Positions 8,603 through 16,520 of a stretch of 36,178 bases of DNA are shown piece by piece. This stretch comes from an uncultured Ruminococcus sp. (GTDB taxonomy: Bacteria > Bacillota > Clostridia > Oscillospirales > Acutalibacteraceae). The DNA lies in the NCBI GenBank assembly GCA_902766885.1, contig CACXFS010000011.1, positions 1 to 36,178 on the forward strand, read 5' to 3'. Made by a program: the position numbers and the translations under genes. How positions within the stretch are numbered: the stretch's first letter is position 1; each line of letters begins with the position of its first letter. The notes beneath the pieces were generated by a model that was given only the letters and a program-made list of their open reading frames with translations, searched no databases and was not told the origin of the DNA.

Positions 8603-11107
8603 ATGAAACAAAAGATATTTGTCAGAGTTATCTGTATTGCACTTGCAGTTGCAATTCTCGGCTCGGTTTTTCTGGTTGCAGTAAGCTCGCTTTCGGCAGG
8701 AGCAGTTTCAGAATCAACTGAAAACTCGGAAACTGTCACCCAATCTCCCGAAACACTTAAAAGTGATTTTGTAGCAACTGTGGGAACAAATCTTTTGCAG
8801 GCGACCTACGCTTCTCCTTCTGCCGGAGCAAGCGGATATGTCAGCGATGATTATGTAAATCTTCGCAGCGGTGCGGGAACTAATTATTCTGTTGTGACAT
8901 GTATGCGTAAAGATACAAAATTTACATATGTTGACGGAAAACTCTACAATTCCAACTGGTACAAAATTAAGCTTACGTCAAATTCTACAACAGGTTATGT
9001 TCATAAAGATTACGCTGCGCTTTCTTCAACATCTTCGGAGAACATGCCAACCGATAAAGTCACAGGTTATGTAAATGATGATTATGTAAATCTTCGCAGC
9101 GGTGCGGGAACAAGCTATTCCGTTGTAACCTGTATGCGCAAGAATACGCAGTTTACTTTTATAAGCACAACGCTTTATAATTCAAGCTGGTATAATATTC
9201 AGCTTTCAGACGGAAAAAAGGGCTATATCCATAAAGATTATGCCACAAAGAACGCCGGCTCGTCAGGGGCGGGTTCTTCTGATAAAGTAACAGGATATGT
9301 AAACGACGATTATGTAAATCTTCGCAGCGGCGCAGGAACAAGCTATTCTGTTGTAACCTGTATGCGTAAGAATACTCAGTTTACCTTTATCAGCACATCG
9401 CTTTATAATTCAAGCTGGTATAATATTCAGCTTTCGGACGGCAAGAAAGGCTATATCTATAAAACTTATGCTACCAAAAACAGCTCAAGTTCCAATCCGG
9501 AAACCCCGACTTCGCCGACAACCCCTACGACACCGACAACACCGTCCGGCTCAATCAAGCTTTCTGACACGAGCGAAACAATATATGTAGGCAACAAGTT
9601 TGCAATAACTGCAACGGGAGCAAGCTCTGTTAAGTGGAGCAGCTCAAACACTTCTGTCGCCACTGTAGACTCAAACGGTGTTGTTACAGCAAAGAAAAGC
9701 GGTACGGCTGACATTAAGGCTACATCGGGTTCAAATTCCGCAACTTGTAAAATTACGGTTAAGTCGGGAACTTCCGTTAATATTTCCTCAACTTCAATCA
9801 GCAATATGCGCAGAGGAAAATCTGTACTTCTGAAATCTACTACAGGCTCAGTAAAATGGAAATCTTCAAATACCGCAATTGCTACGGTAAACAACGGAAT
9901 TGTAGATACAAAGTCAAACGGCTATGTTACTATCACTGCCTACACCTCAAGCGGTGCGGCAACCTGTCTTATTAATGTAATAGGCAGAGATAACATCAGA
10001 TTTGTATATGCATCACCAAACTCTGCTCCCAAAAATTCAACCGTAACCTTTAAGGCAATTACAGATACCGACAGAGTTGCAGTTCGTTTTGTCGTATCAA
10101 ACGGCAGTACTTCATATACTGTTGAGGCAACGAGCAAAGTAAAAGACGGCAATAATTACATCTGGTCAGGCTCAAAACAGCTCAGTACCTCGGGTAAATG
10201 GACTGTCAAGGCCTATGCAAAATACAAAACCTCAAATGAATATCTCACAACTTCCGGAAACGGTGAGGGAGAGGTATTTGTAACTTCCTCTACAGACAAG
10301 ACAACAACGGTTTGTGCCGAAAGGCGTGCAAGTGATGAGGTAATTAACCTTATTGCAAATTACGAAGGCTTTTTAAGCAGTGTAACTGCCGACAGCATAA
10401 CCTACGACCCGACTCTCGGTTACGGCAAGGTAGTGCTTACAAACGAGCAGTTCTATAATAACCTCACCAAAAACGAAGCATACGCTTACCTTTGTCAGAC
10501 GGTCAATAAGGGAGGCTATACAACCAAAACTAATTCGTTCCTTATTGATAACGGCATAAAATTCAATCAGCAGCAGTTTGACTCACTTGTCTGCTTTACC
10601 TACAATGTCGGTGCAAGTGCAATCTACAATGATTCCGATTTGCAGTCTGTACTTCTTAATACAGGTTCAGGCAGCTCGACAATCAGTGCCGGTGCAAGCG
10701 GATATGTAAATGCAAGCGATGTAAATCTGCGAAGCGGTGCAGGAACAAACTATTCTGTTGTAACCTGTATGTCAAAAAACACTAAGTTTACATTTGTTGA
10801 CGGTAAGCTTTATAATTCAAGCTGGTACAAAATCAAGCTATCCAACGGTACAACAGGCTATATCTACAAATCATATGCGTCTGTTTCGGGCGGTACGAGA
10901 GATTTGAATAATGTAAACAAACAAGGCTATCTTAACAGCTTTTTACAATATCATCACGCAGCAGGCTCCTGCTACTGGGGACTTTTATACAGACGAGTTG
11001 ATGAGGCAGAAGTATTCTTCTACGCTGACTATCAGCGTGACGGAGAATACAACAAAAAGGGCTTTGACTTCTCCTGTCAGGTAAGACCGTCCTTTGGCAT
11101 ATGCTGA
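8603..11107 (+). CDS. secreted GH24-type lysozyme with four SH3 domains, one inside the catalytic domain
   Basis: This protein has 834 residues. After a signal peptide (about 1-34) come three bacterial SH3 domains (about 78-140, 155-215, 230-290; each with DDYVNLRSGAGT and SxWYxI), a Pro/Thr linker, two Ig-like Big_2 segments (about 315-460) and a further beta domain. The catalytic part starts near 575 and matches phage T4-type lysozyme: IANYEGF with the presumed general acid Glu588, YDPTLGYGKV, and FDSLVCFTYNVGASAI. The family then expects a terminal helix with an RR-x-x-E motif; this appears only at about 790-805 (YWGLLYRRVDEAEVFF), after a fourth SH3 domain (about 700-762). It should cleave peptidoglycan outside the cell. 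The start is ATG 8603; a GTG 9 nt earlier overlaps the AGGTGG ribosome site and was rejected. Confidence 0.85.
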   Translation: MKQKIFVRVICIALAVAILGSVFLVAVSSLSAGAVSESTENSETVTQSPETLKSDFVATVGTNLLQATYASPSAGASGYVSDDYVNLRSGAGTNYSVVTCMRKDTKFTYVDGKLYNSNWYKIKLTSNSTTGYVHKDYAALSSTSSENMPTDKVTGYVNDDYVNLRSGAGTSYSVVTCMRKNTQFTFISTTLYNSSWYNIQLSDGKKGYIHKDYATKNAGSSGAGSSDKVTGYVNDDYVNLRSGAGTSYSVVTCMRKNTQFTFISTSLYNSSWYNIQLSDGKKGYIYKTYATKNSSSSNPETPTSPTTPTTPTTPSGSIKLSDTSETIYVGNKFAITATGASSVKWSSSNTSVATVDSNGVVTAKKSGTADIKATSGSNSATCKITVKSGTSVNISSTSISNMRRGKSVLLKSTTGSVKWKSSNTAIATVNNGIVDTKSNGYVTITAYTSSGAATCLINVIGRDNIRFVYASPNSAPKNSTVTFKAITDTDRVAVRFVVSNGSTSYTVEATSKVKDGNNYIWSGSKQLSTSGKWTVKAYAKYKTSNEYLTTSGNGEGEVFVTSSTDKTTTVCAERRASDEVINLIANYEGFLSSVTADSITYDPTLGYGKVVLTNEQFYNNLTKNEAYAYLCQTVNKGGYTTKTNSFLIDNGIKFNQQQFDSLVCFTYNVGASAIYNDSDLQSVLLNTGSGSSTISAGASGYVNASDVNLRSGAGTNYSVVTCMSKNTKFTFVDGKLYNSSWYKIKLSNGTTGYIYKSYASVSGGTRDLNNVNKQGYLNSFLQYHHAAGSCYWGLLYRRVDEAEVFFYADYQRDGEYNKKGFDFSCQVRPSFGIC

Positions 11108-11158
11108 TGTGATTGAATAAATATGTGTTGTTAAAATGAAAATAAAGAAGGTAATAAG

Positions 11159-11959
11159 ATGAAAAAAATAGGTTTTATCGGTGCAGGAAATATGGCAACC
11201 GCAATAATCAAAGGACTTATCGCACAAAACGGCGGTAAAGCTGATTTTATCAATGTTTTTGACACCGATAAAGATAAGTGTTCTTTAATGTCTGAAATGG
11301 GTGTTTCTGTTTGCTTGTCCGGTTGTGAAGTTGTAGAAAACAGCGACATTACCGTGCTTGCAGTAAAGCCTCAGAATTATGCCGAGGTACTTGAAACAAT
11401 CAAGCCTGCCGTAAACGAAAGCAAGACCTTTGTTTCAATAGCCGCAGGAATTTCAATCGGATATGTTCAGTCTGCTCTTGACTGTAAATGTCCTGTTGTA
11501 CGTGTAATGCCCAACACTCCTTTGCTGCTGAAAAAGGGTGCTTCTGCACTCTGTCCGTCAGACAATATCAGCGACGAGGACAAACAGCTTGTATATAATA
11601 TGTTTGCCGGCAGCGGCGTATGCGAATACATAACAGAGGAGCATATGAACGAGATTATCGCTGTAAACGGCAGCAGCCCTGCATATATCTACCTTTTTGC
11701 AAAGGCAATGGCTGATTATGCGCAAAAGCAGGGAATAGACTACGATAAGGCTATGAACCTTGTCTGTGCAACACTTGAAGGCTCAGCGGCAATGCTGCGT
11801 GAAAGCGGCGACAGTGCTGATGTTCTTATTCAGAAAGTAAGCTCAAAGGGCGGCACCACAATAGCCGCACTCGATAAGCTCAAGGAGCACGGTTTCTACG
11901 AGGCTGTTCAGGACGCAATGGACGCCTGCACAAAGCGTGCAGAGGAGCTAGGTAAGTAA
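11159..11959 (+). CDS. proC: pyrroline-5-carboxylate reductase
   Basis: This 266-residue cytoplasmic enzyme is the usual ProC length. It reduces 1-pyrroline-5-carboxylate to proline with NAD(P)H, the last step of proline synthesis. The N-terminal Rossmann motif GFIGAGNMATAI is intact. VVRVMPNTPLLLKKGASAL and the C-terminal dimer-domain block VSSKGGTTIAAL, both family signatures, are present. The ribosome site AGAAGG lies about 8 nt upstream. It follows the lysozyme gene by 51 nt with no terminator, so some readthrough is likely. No other proline gene is adjacent. Confidence 0.96.
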   Translation: MKKIGFIGAGNMATAIIKGLIAQNGGKADFINVFDTDKDKCSLMSEMGVSVCLSGCEVVENSDITVLAVKPQNYAEVLETIKPAVNESKTFVSIAAGISIGYVQSALDCKCPVVRVMPNTPLLLKKGASALCPSDNISDEDKQLVYNMFAGSGVCEYITEEHMNEIIAVNGSSPAYIYLFAKAMADYAQKQGIDYDKAMNLVCATLEGSAAMLRESGDSADVLIQKVSSKGGTTIAALDKLKEHGFYEAVQDAMDACTKRAEELGK

Positions 11960-12052
11960 CATTCATATTATAAATACATTCTGCATAATGTTTTAATGGG
12001 ACAACCAGAATTAACATTCGGAAAACCCCGATAAAACGAAGGGAATGTATTT

Positions 12053-12724
12053 ATGAAAAGCTTGGTATTTTCGTTCAAAAAGACAGAATTAGGCAGAAAA
12101 GGAATACGCAGAATAACGCTGTCCGATTTGCAATATTTTTTCAGACGGTACGGTTTAAGGGTGATGTTCACATCAGTCTTACTTGTCGGACTTGTCGCAG
12201 GCTCAATCTTCGCACAAAATTCAGGTGAAACCCTGCTTAATTCTCTTGATTTTTTATTTACAACAAACCTTGACGCAAGACTTGCACAGAACGCAGCAGG
12301 TACTTTCTGTGCTTGCTTTGCGTCAGATTTTATATTTTTATTTTCCGTATTTTTACTCGGACTCACCCCGTGGGGAGTGTTCGTTATGCCTTTTGTTGTC
12401 CTTTTCAAGGGCTTTGGCACAGGCTTAACAGCAGGTTACCTTTTTGCTGTGCAACAGCTCGGCGGAGTAGGTTTTTATTTGCTCGTGCTGTTACCGGGTA
12501 CTTTTTTATTCTGCATTGCGCTTGTAATGTTTTCGTCAAATTCCTTTATGTTTTCAAAGGATATGTTTGCCTACACATTTGCAAAATATCCGCCCAAGCA
12601 GTCAATGCGTTCGGGAGCAACCTCGCTTTGCTCTCACCTTATGGCTTCACTCATAATGACGTTCTGTGCATCTCTTATTGATACAGCACTCTGGACGTTG
12701 TTTGCAGGAGCGTTCAATTTTTAG
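12053..12724 (+). CDS. SpoIIM-like membrane protein
   Basis: This 223-residue integral membrane protein has an N-terminal basic region, a first membrane segment (VMFTSVLLVGLVAGSIFA) and a core FLLGLTPWGVFVMPFVVLFKGFGTG that fits the SpoIIM family pattern (a short polar-glycine turn followed by LFKGFGxG). In spore formers SpoIIM joins SpoIID and SpoIIP in the engulfment complex. The family also has members without a sporulation role, and neither spoIID nor spoIIP is in the window, so I give no symbol. The ribosome site is AAGGG 7 nt ahead of the ATG. Confidence 0.7.
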   Translation: MKSLVFSFKKTELGRKGIRRITLSDLQYFFRRYGLRVMFTSVLLVGLVAGSIFAQNSGETLLNSLDFLFTTNLDARLAQNAAGTFCACFASDFIFLFSVFLLGLTPWGVFVMPFVVLFKGFGTGLTAGYLFAVQQLGGVGFYLLVLLPGTFLFCIALVMFSSNSFMFSKDMFAYTFAKYPPKQSMRSGATSLCSHLMASLIMTFCASLIDTALWTLFAGAFNF

Positions 12725-12754
12725 ATTTTCTTATGCAAAAGTCGGAGGTTTAAA

Positions 12755-13717
12755 ATGTCAACTGAAAAAAGCTCTGTTGCTCTGACATCTTTTATTTCAA
12801 GCTTATTTCATAATTTTCCGAAACTTCTGCTGACAAATTTGCTTTTTGCAGTACCGTCAGCCGTATTTTTCGGCATCTTTTGGTTTATCAATATGATTAC
12901 GGGATTAAACTCAAATTTCATACTTTTTTTAACAGCAATACCGCTTTTCCCGTTTTATGCAGGTGTCGTTCAGGTCACCTCGCATATGGTCAGGGGAGAG
13001 GAAAACGTAGATGTTTTACATAACTTCATTTCCGGAGTTAAAGAAAATTTCCTGCGATTCCTCGTTCACGGAATTGTCTTTTATGTTGCGATATTTTTTA
13101 GTTACTATTCAATCACAATGTATACATCCTTTGGCAAGGTCAACGGAGTGTTTTACATTTTCCTTGCAATCAGCATAATAGTAAGCATATTTTTCCTTTT
13201 TACATTTTATTATATTCCACCGATGACTGTAACATTTGATATTTCAATGAAAAATATCTACAAAAACAGCGCATTGATGACCTTCGGAGAATTTAAACAC
13301 AATTTAATAGCAACCCTTGGCTTGTTCGTGCTTTTTCTGCTTTGTGCAACAGTTCTTATGTGCTGTTACGTGCCTATTGCGGTAATTATAGCAACTATTG
13401 TTCTTGCGCTTTTCTTTGTTCCGTCGATAATGTCGTTCATAATCAATTCTGCGGTATACAAGCCTATGTATACAATGATAGTCAAGGGTGATGAAAAGAG
13501 CAAAGAAATTGACAGGAAGATAGAGAACAGAAAGAACGGCATTTTTGACGATACAGAAGAAACTCCGAAGAAAAACATAGCCGATGGATTCTCTGATATT
13601 GAAGTTGACGAAAAAGCAGACGGCGATGAATATATTTACTATAACGGAAAAATGGTAAAGCGAAGCGTGCTTTTAAAGCTAAAAAATGACGAAACCCCGA
13701 AAGGAGAGCAGGACTAA
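12755..13717 (+). CDS. YesL/DUF624-like membrane protein with cytoplasmic tail
   Basis: This is a 320-residue protein. The first 245 residues contain about six membrane segments with the layout of YesL-type proteins, including the amphipathic stretch DISMKNIYKNSALMTFGEFK before the last helices. The final 75 residues are charged and probably cytoplasmic (IEVDEKADGDEYIYYNGKMV). The function of the family is unknown, although relatives often sit beside carbohydrate-uptake genes. GGAGG lies 7-8 nt before the ATG. The stop codon overlaps the next start by one base (TAATG), so the two are coupled. Confidence 0.5.
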   Translation: MSTEKSSVALTSFISSLFHNFPKLLLTNLLFAVPSAVFFGIFWFINMITGLNSNFILFLTAIPLFPFYAGVVQVTSHMVRGEENVDVLHNFISGVKENFLRFLVHGIVFYVAIFFSYYSITMYTSFGKVNGVFYIFLAISIIVSIFFLFTFYYIPPMTVTFDISMKNIYKNSALMTFGEFKHNLIATLGLFVLFLLCATVLMCCYVPIAVIIATIVLALFFVPSIMSFIINSAVYKPMYTMIVKGDEKSKEIDRKIENRKNGIFDDTEETPKKNIADGFSDIEVDEKADGDEYIYYNGKMVKRSVLLKLKNDETPKGEQD

Positions 13718-14337
13718 TGGCAGGAAGACACAGCGCAAAAAGCTCAAAAAAACCACTTGTCATAATCTGCATTGCAGCGGCAGTAATAATCATAGCTGTA
13801 GTTTGTGCAGTAATATTCTTAAATTCAGGCTCAAAGCCGGCAAATACAAATTCAACAACCGCACAGCAGACGACTTCAACCGTCCAGTCAGCCTCGGCTG
13901 AATCTTATGAAACAACACTTCAGCCCGCCACAGACGCACAGCAAACAACACAAATTGAAACCTTTGCAGGCGAAACCTCCGAAGTGCCGAAAGTGGTAGT
14001 TCCCACACAAAGCGGTCAGGAAGTCAGCTATTTTAACGCAACCTATGTGCCCTATAAGGCGATTGACTCATCCACAAATGAAGAATGTTCGTTGCGTGAA
14101 GTTTTCGGCTCTGCATTCTCACAGGGCGTAATTACTTTCAACAGCGACGGAACATTTACCGATTCTGTTACTTCATCTTCTGTTGACTCAGGTGCTTATG
14201 CCGTAGAAGGTGACACAATAGTTGCGACATATTCAAACGACAAGAATATGTCTGTCAAGGTTGCCTCGTGGGACGGCGATACTCCCGTAGAGCTAATCAT
14301 AAATTACGGCGGTTATGACGTTTACTTTAATATGTAA
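13717..14337 (+). CDS. membrane-anchored protein with C-terminal beta domain (paralogue A)
   Basis: This is a 206-residue protein of unknown function. It has a short basic cytoplasmic N-terminus, one transmembrane helix (about 14-37), a low-complexity Thr/Ser/Gln linker (40-95) and a beta-rich extracellular domain that ends in VELIINYGGYDVYFNM. The C-terminal domain is similar to that of the protein at 14423-14917, so the two are paralogues. Expression is coupled to the YesL-like gene through the TAATG overlap. Confidence 0.65.
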   Translation: MAGRHSAKSSKKPLVIICIAAAVIIIAVVCAVIFLNSGSKPANTNSTTAQQTTSTVQSASAESYETTLQPATDAQQTTQIETFAGETSEVPKVVVPTQSGQEVSYFNATYVPYKAIDSSTNEECSLREVFGSAFSQGVITFNSDGTFTDSVTSSSVDSGAYAVEGDTIVATYSNDKNMSVKVASWDGDTPVELIINYGGYDVYFNM

Positions 14338-14361
14338 TTGAGTAAGCGAAACTTTCCGTAG

Positions 14362-14383
14362 GGGACGGCATCCTTGACGTCCC
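14362..14383. repeat. REP-like intergenic palindrome
   Basis: In GTAGGGGACGG-CATCCTTGA-CGTCCC the arms GGGACG (14362-14367) and CGTCCC (14378-14383) pair. Such GTAGGGG-headed palindromes occur repeatedly between genes in Oscillospiraceae genomes, and a comparable one is seen at 21030-21049. Confidence 0.5.
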
Positions 14384-14422
14384 GATATTCTAAAACAGCT
14401 TTAAAATACTTACGGTGACAAT

Positions 14423-14917
14423 ATGGCAAAAAAGAAAACGAAAAAATCTACTGCAAAATCAAAACAATCTCAGAAAAATCAAACCAAAAAGCTACCGATA
14501 ATCATAGGAATTATCATTGTTGCAATAATAATAGCGGCAACAGCAATATCAATAGTAAGCTGTACCTCACAGCAAAACCGTAACAACGAGCTTTGTTCTT
14601 ATCAATGGATTCCGTCAACAGCCAAAAACGCAAGCGGTGACGAGGTTGAAATGTCGGAAATTTACAACACCAACTACACATCCTACCAAGGCTCGCTCAC
14701 ATTTAATGACGATGGAAGATTTTCGCTCTGGCTCACACCGGGAACAGCCGACGACGGAACGCATACAGGCAGTTTTACCGTAAACTCCGACGATGAGATA
14801 GAGGCTTACTTTGACGATGGTACAAACACAACCTTTAAAATTGAACGTAAAAACGGTAATGCAAATGGAATAATAATCAATTATAATGATTATGAAATAT
14901 ATTTTTCACACGAATAA
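14423..14917 (+). CDS. membrane-anchored protein with C-terminal beta domain (paralogue B)
   Basis: This 164-residue paralogue of the preceding protein has a very lysine-rich cytoplasmic N-terminus (1-26), one transmembrane helix (about 27-49) ending in VSCTS, and an extracellular beta domain with SLTFNDDGRFSLWL and the closing IIINYNDYEIYFSHE. The last motif parallels IINYGGYDVYF in paralogue A. The domain pattern resembles small lipocalin-like domains of Gram-positive surface proteins, but no function can be given. The ribosome site is weak (GGTGA). It is probably co-transcribed with the acyltransferase 13 nt downstream. Confidence 0.65.
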   Translation: MAKKKTKKSTAKSKQSQKNQTKKLPIIIGIIIVAIIIAATAISIVSCTSQQNRNNELCSYQWIPSTAKNASGDEVEMSEIYNTNYTSYQGSLTFNDDGRFSLWLTPGTADDGTHTGSFTVNSDDEIEAYFDDGTNTTFKIERKNGNANGIIINYNDYEIYFSHE

Positions 14918-14930
14918 GGGGCATTAAAAA

Positions 14931-15965
14931 GTGATTCAAAATGCAGAAAACAAAGCAAGCAGAATATATCTTTTTGACAACATAAAATTTCTTGCAATTC
15001 TGCTTGTAGTAATCGGTCACGCAATCAACTTTCTGACCGAATCAGACAACGGAAATATGCTTGAAAAAAGCTTGTTTCTGACAATCTATTCAATCCATAT
15101 GCCGCTTTTCATCTTCATAAGCGGACTTTTTCTCAAACCGATGGACAAGTCAACAAAATTTCCGAAACAAAAGGTAATTTCATATATCCTTATCGGAATA
15201 GTACTGCGTATAATGATGTCCGTTCTTCGTCTGATACTCGGCAAAGAAATAAACTATTCACTGTTTGATATGTACGATTCATTCGCTTGGTTTATGTGGG
15301 CAATGGCAGTGTTCATCACGATTATGTGGATTTTCAGGGAGTACAACACTAAAATTATTTTTCTGATTTCACTGCTTATCGGTTGTATGGCAGGCTACGA
15401 TAAATTTCTCGGAGATAAACTCGCCCTTATGCGCATAGTAGTTTTTCTCCCGTTTTTCATAGCAGGCTATATTATAAAGCCGGAACTGCTTGCAGACCTT
15501 TTGTCAAAGACGTGGTTAAAAATCGTATCAATATTTGTAGTAGTCGGATTTGTAGCACTGTTCTTTATAAATACCGATATATATCAGTATCTCAGACCGA
15601 TTTTCACAGGCAGAAATTCCTTTGAGGTACTTGAGGAGTGCGAAAGCTTCGGCGGACTTATAAGACTTCTATGCTACGCAATTTCATCGCTGTTCGGTTT
15701 AGCGGTAATGAGTCTTATCCCGAACAAAAATCTCGGAATTATCACAAAAACAGGCACAAAAACCCTGCAAATTTACTTCTGGCATCAGGCAATCTTGCTT
15801 TTGCTCTCGTATTTCGGAGTTTATGGGCTCATCTCATCAGTCACAGGCGACACGATTGCAACGGCAGTATATATACTGATTGCTGTTGCTGTCACATTTG
15901 TATGCTCGCTGCCAATATTCTCATTTCCGACTAAGCAGCTCCTGTCATTCGGCAAACACAATTAG
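14931..15965 (+). CDS. membrane O-acyltransferase (acyltransferase 3 family)
   Basis: This 344-residue protein has about ten membrane segments. The N-terminal RIYLFDNIKFLAILLVVIGH contains the R/D and the catalytic His of the acyltransferase-3 family, which moves acetyl or other acyl groups onto surface polysaccharides, peptidoglycan or small molecules. FWHQAILLLLSYFGVYGL near the end is the typical last-but-one helix region. No in-frame ATG precedes the family start, so the GTG at 14931 with AGGGG about 9 nt upstream is chosen. The acceptor is unknown. Confidence 0.82.
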   Translation: MIQNAENKASRIYLFDNIKFLAILLVVIGHAINFLTESDNGNMLEKSLFLTIYSIHMPLFIFISGLFLKPMDKSTKFPKQKVISYILIGIVLRIMMSVLRLILGKEINYSLFDMYDSFAWFMWAMAVFITIMWIFREYNTKIIFLISLLIGCMAGYDKFLGDKLALMRIVVFLPFFIAGYIIKPELLADLLSKTWLKIVSIFVVVGFVALFFINTDIYQYLRPIFTGRNSFEVLEECESFGGLIRLLCYAISSLFGLAVMSLIPNKNLGIITKTGTKTLQIYFWHQAILLLLSYFGVYGLISSVTGDTIATAVYILIAVAVTFVCSLPIFSFPTKQLLSFGKHN

Positions 15966-15994
15966 AAACAAACAGTAAAATACTGATTATCTAT

Positions 15995-16025
15995 CAGCTC
16001 CCCTGAAAAGGGGAGCTGTTTTTTT
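15995..16025 (+). terminator. intrinsic terminator after the acyltransferase
   Basis: CAGCTCCCC (15995-16003) pairs with GGGGAGCTG (16010-16018), with a 6-nt loop and seven T residues. It closes the run of genes that begins at proC or earlier. Confidence 0.93.
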
Positions 16026-16340
16026 GTAACAAAATAAATAAAGGAATGAGATGAACTTTTCCTCAAAACACAACCTATCATTGAAATACTACACAAAATT
16101 ATATTTTAATAGTTGTATAAAACGCCAAAAATTAAAAATAATGCACAAATATTATAAAACTGAATAAAAAAATAAATTAATTATGCTATAATTTATCTGT
16201 AAAAAAAGCAAAAATAACGTCATAAAACGACAAAAATACGCTAAAAATCCAAAAAATCTTTACAAAATGACAACTATAATTCATTTATAACACAATAATT
16301 CATTAAATATAACAAATGGAATAAAACGGATATAAAACTA
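16026..16340. other. AT-rich gap without a gene
   Basis: This stretch of about 300 nt is very AT-rich with many AAAA and ATAAAA runs, and has no convincing reading frame or hairpin. It is best read as the upstream region of the strong promoter at 16341. Confidence 0.6.
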
Positions 16341-16369
16341 TTGAAATAATTTCATTAAAATGTTATAAT
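16341..16369 (+). promoter_or_regulatory. strong promoter of the CotH-dockerin gene
   Basis: TTGAAA (16341-16346), a 17-nt spacer and a perfect TATAAT (16364-16369). Transcription would begin near 16376, giving a leader of about 145 nt. Confidence 0.8.
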
Positions 16370-16375
16370 GTCCTA

Positions 16376-16520
16376 AATAAATGTGGGGAACTATACCCTT
16401 TTTCAGCCGAAATCATCCGATTTCACTGTAGGTCAGGCAGTAAAAGCTGATAATCTATAAGATTTCAAAAGTCTATAGCTCTCTGCTTACCAATATATAA
16501 GGTTATGGAGGTAATAAAAA
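16376..16520 (+). promoter_or_regulatory. structured 5' leader of the CotH-dockerin gene
   Basis: The leader can fold into several consecutive hairpins: GGGG/CCC around 16385-16398 followed by TTTTT; GAAATC-ATCC-GATTTC (16409-16424) closed further out by GCC/GGC (16406-16408 with 16436-16438); and GCAG/CTGC (16437-16440 with 16483-16486) enclosing AGCT/AGCT and AATCT-ATA-AGATT (16452-16464). The ribosome site GGAGG is at 16507-16511. I do not recognise a known riboswitch class; the fold is my own pairing and is unproven. Confidence 0.4.

Noticed and set aside
9466-9894. 142-codon minus-strand frame within the lysozyme gene
   Set aside because: It is a shadow of the low-complexity linker and Ig-like repeats, without start signals.
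12053-12724. Definite naming as spoIIM
   Set aside because: The family motif fits, but no other engulfment gene is adjacent and the family is broad.
16376-16520. Leader as a cyclic-di-GMP riboswitch
   Set aside because: I looked for the conserved core sequences of the c-di-GMP classes and did not find them; left as an unassigned structured leader.
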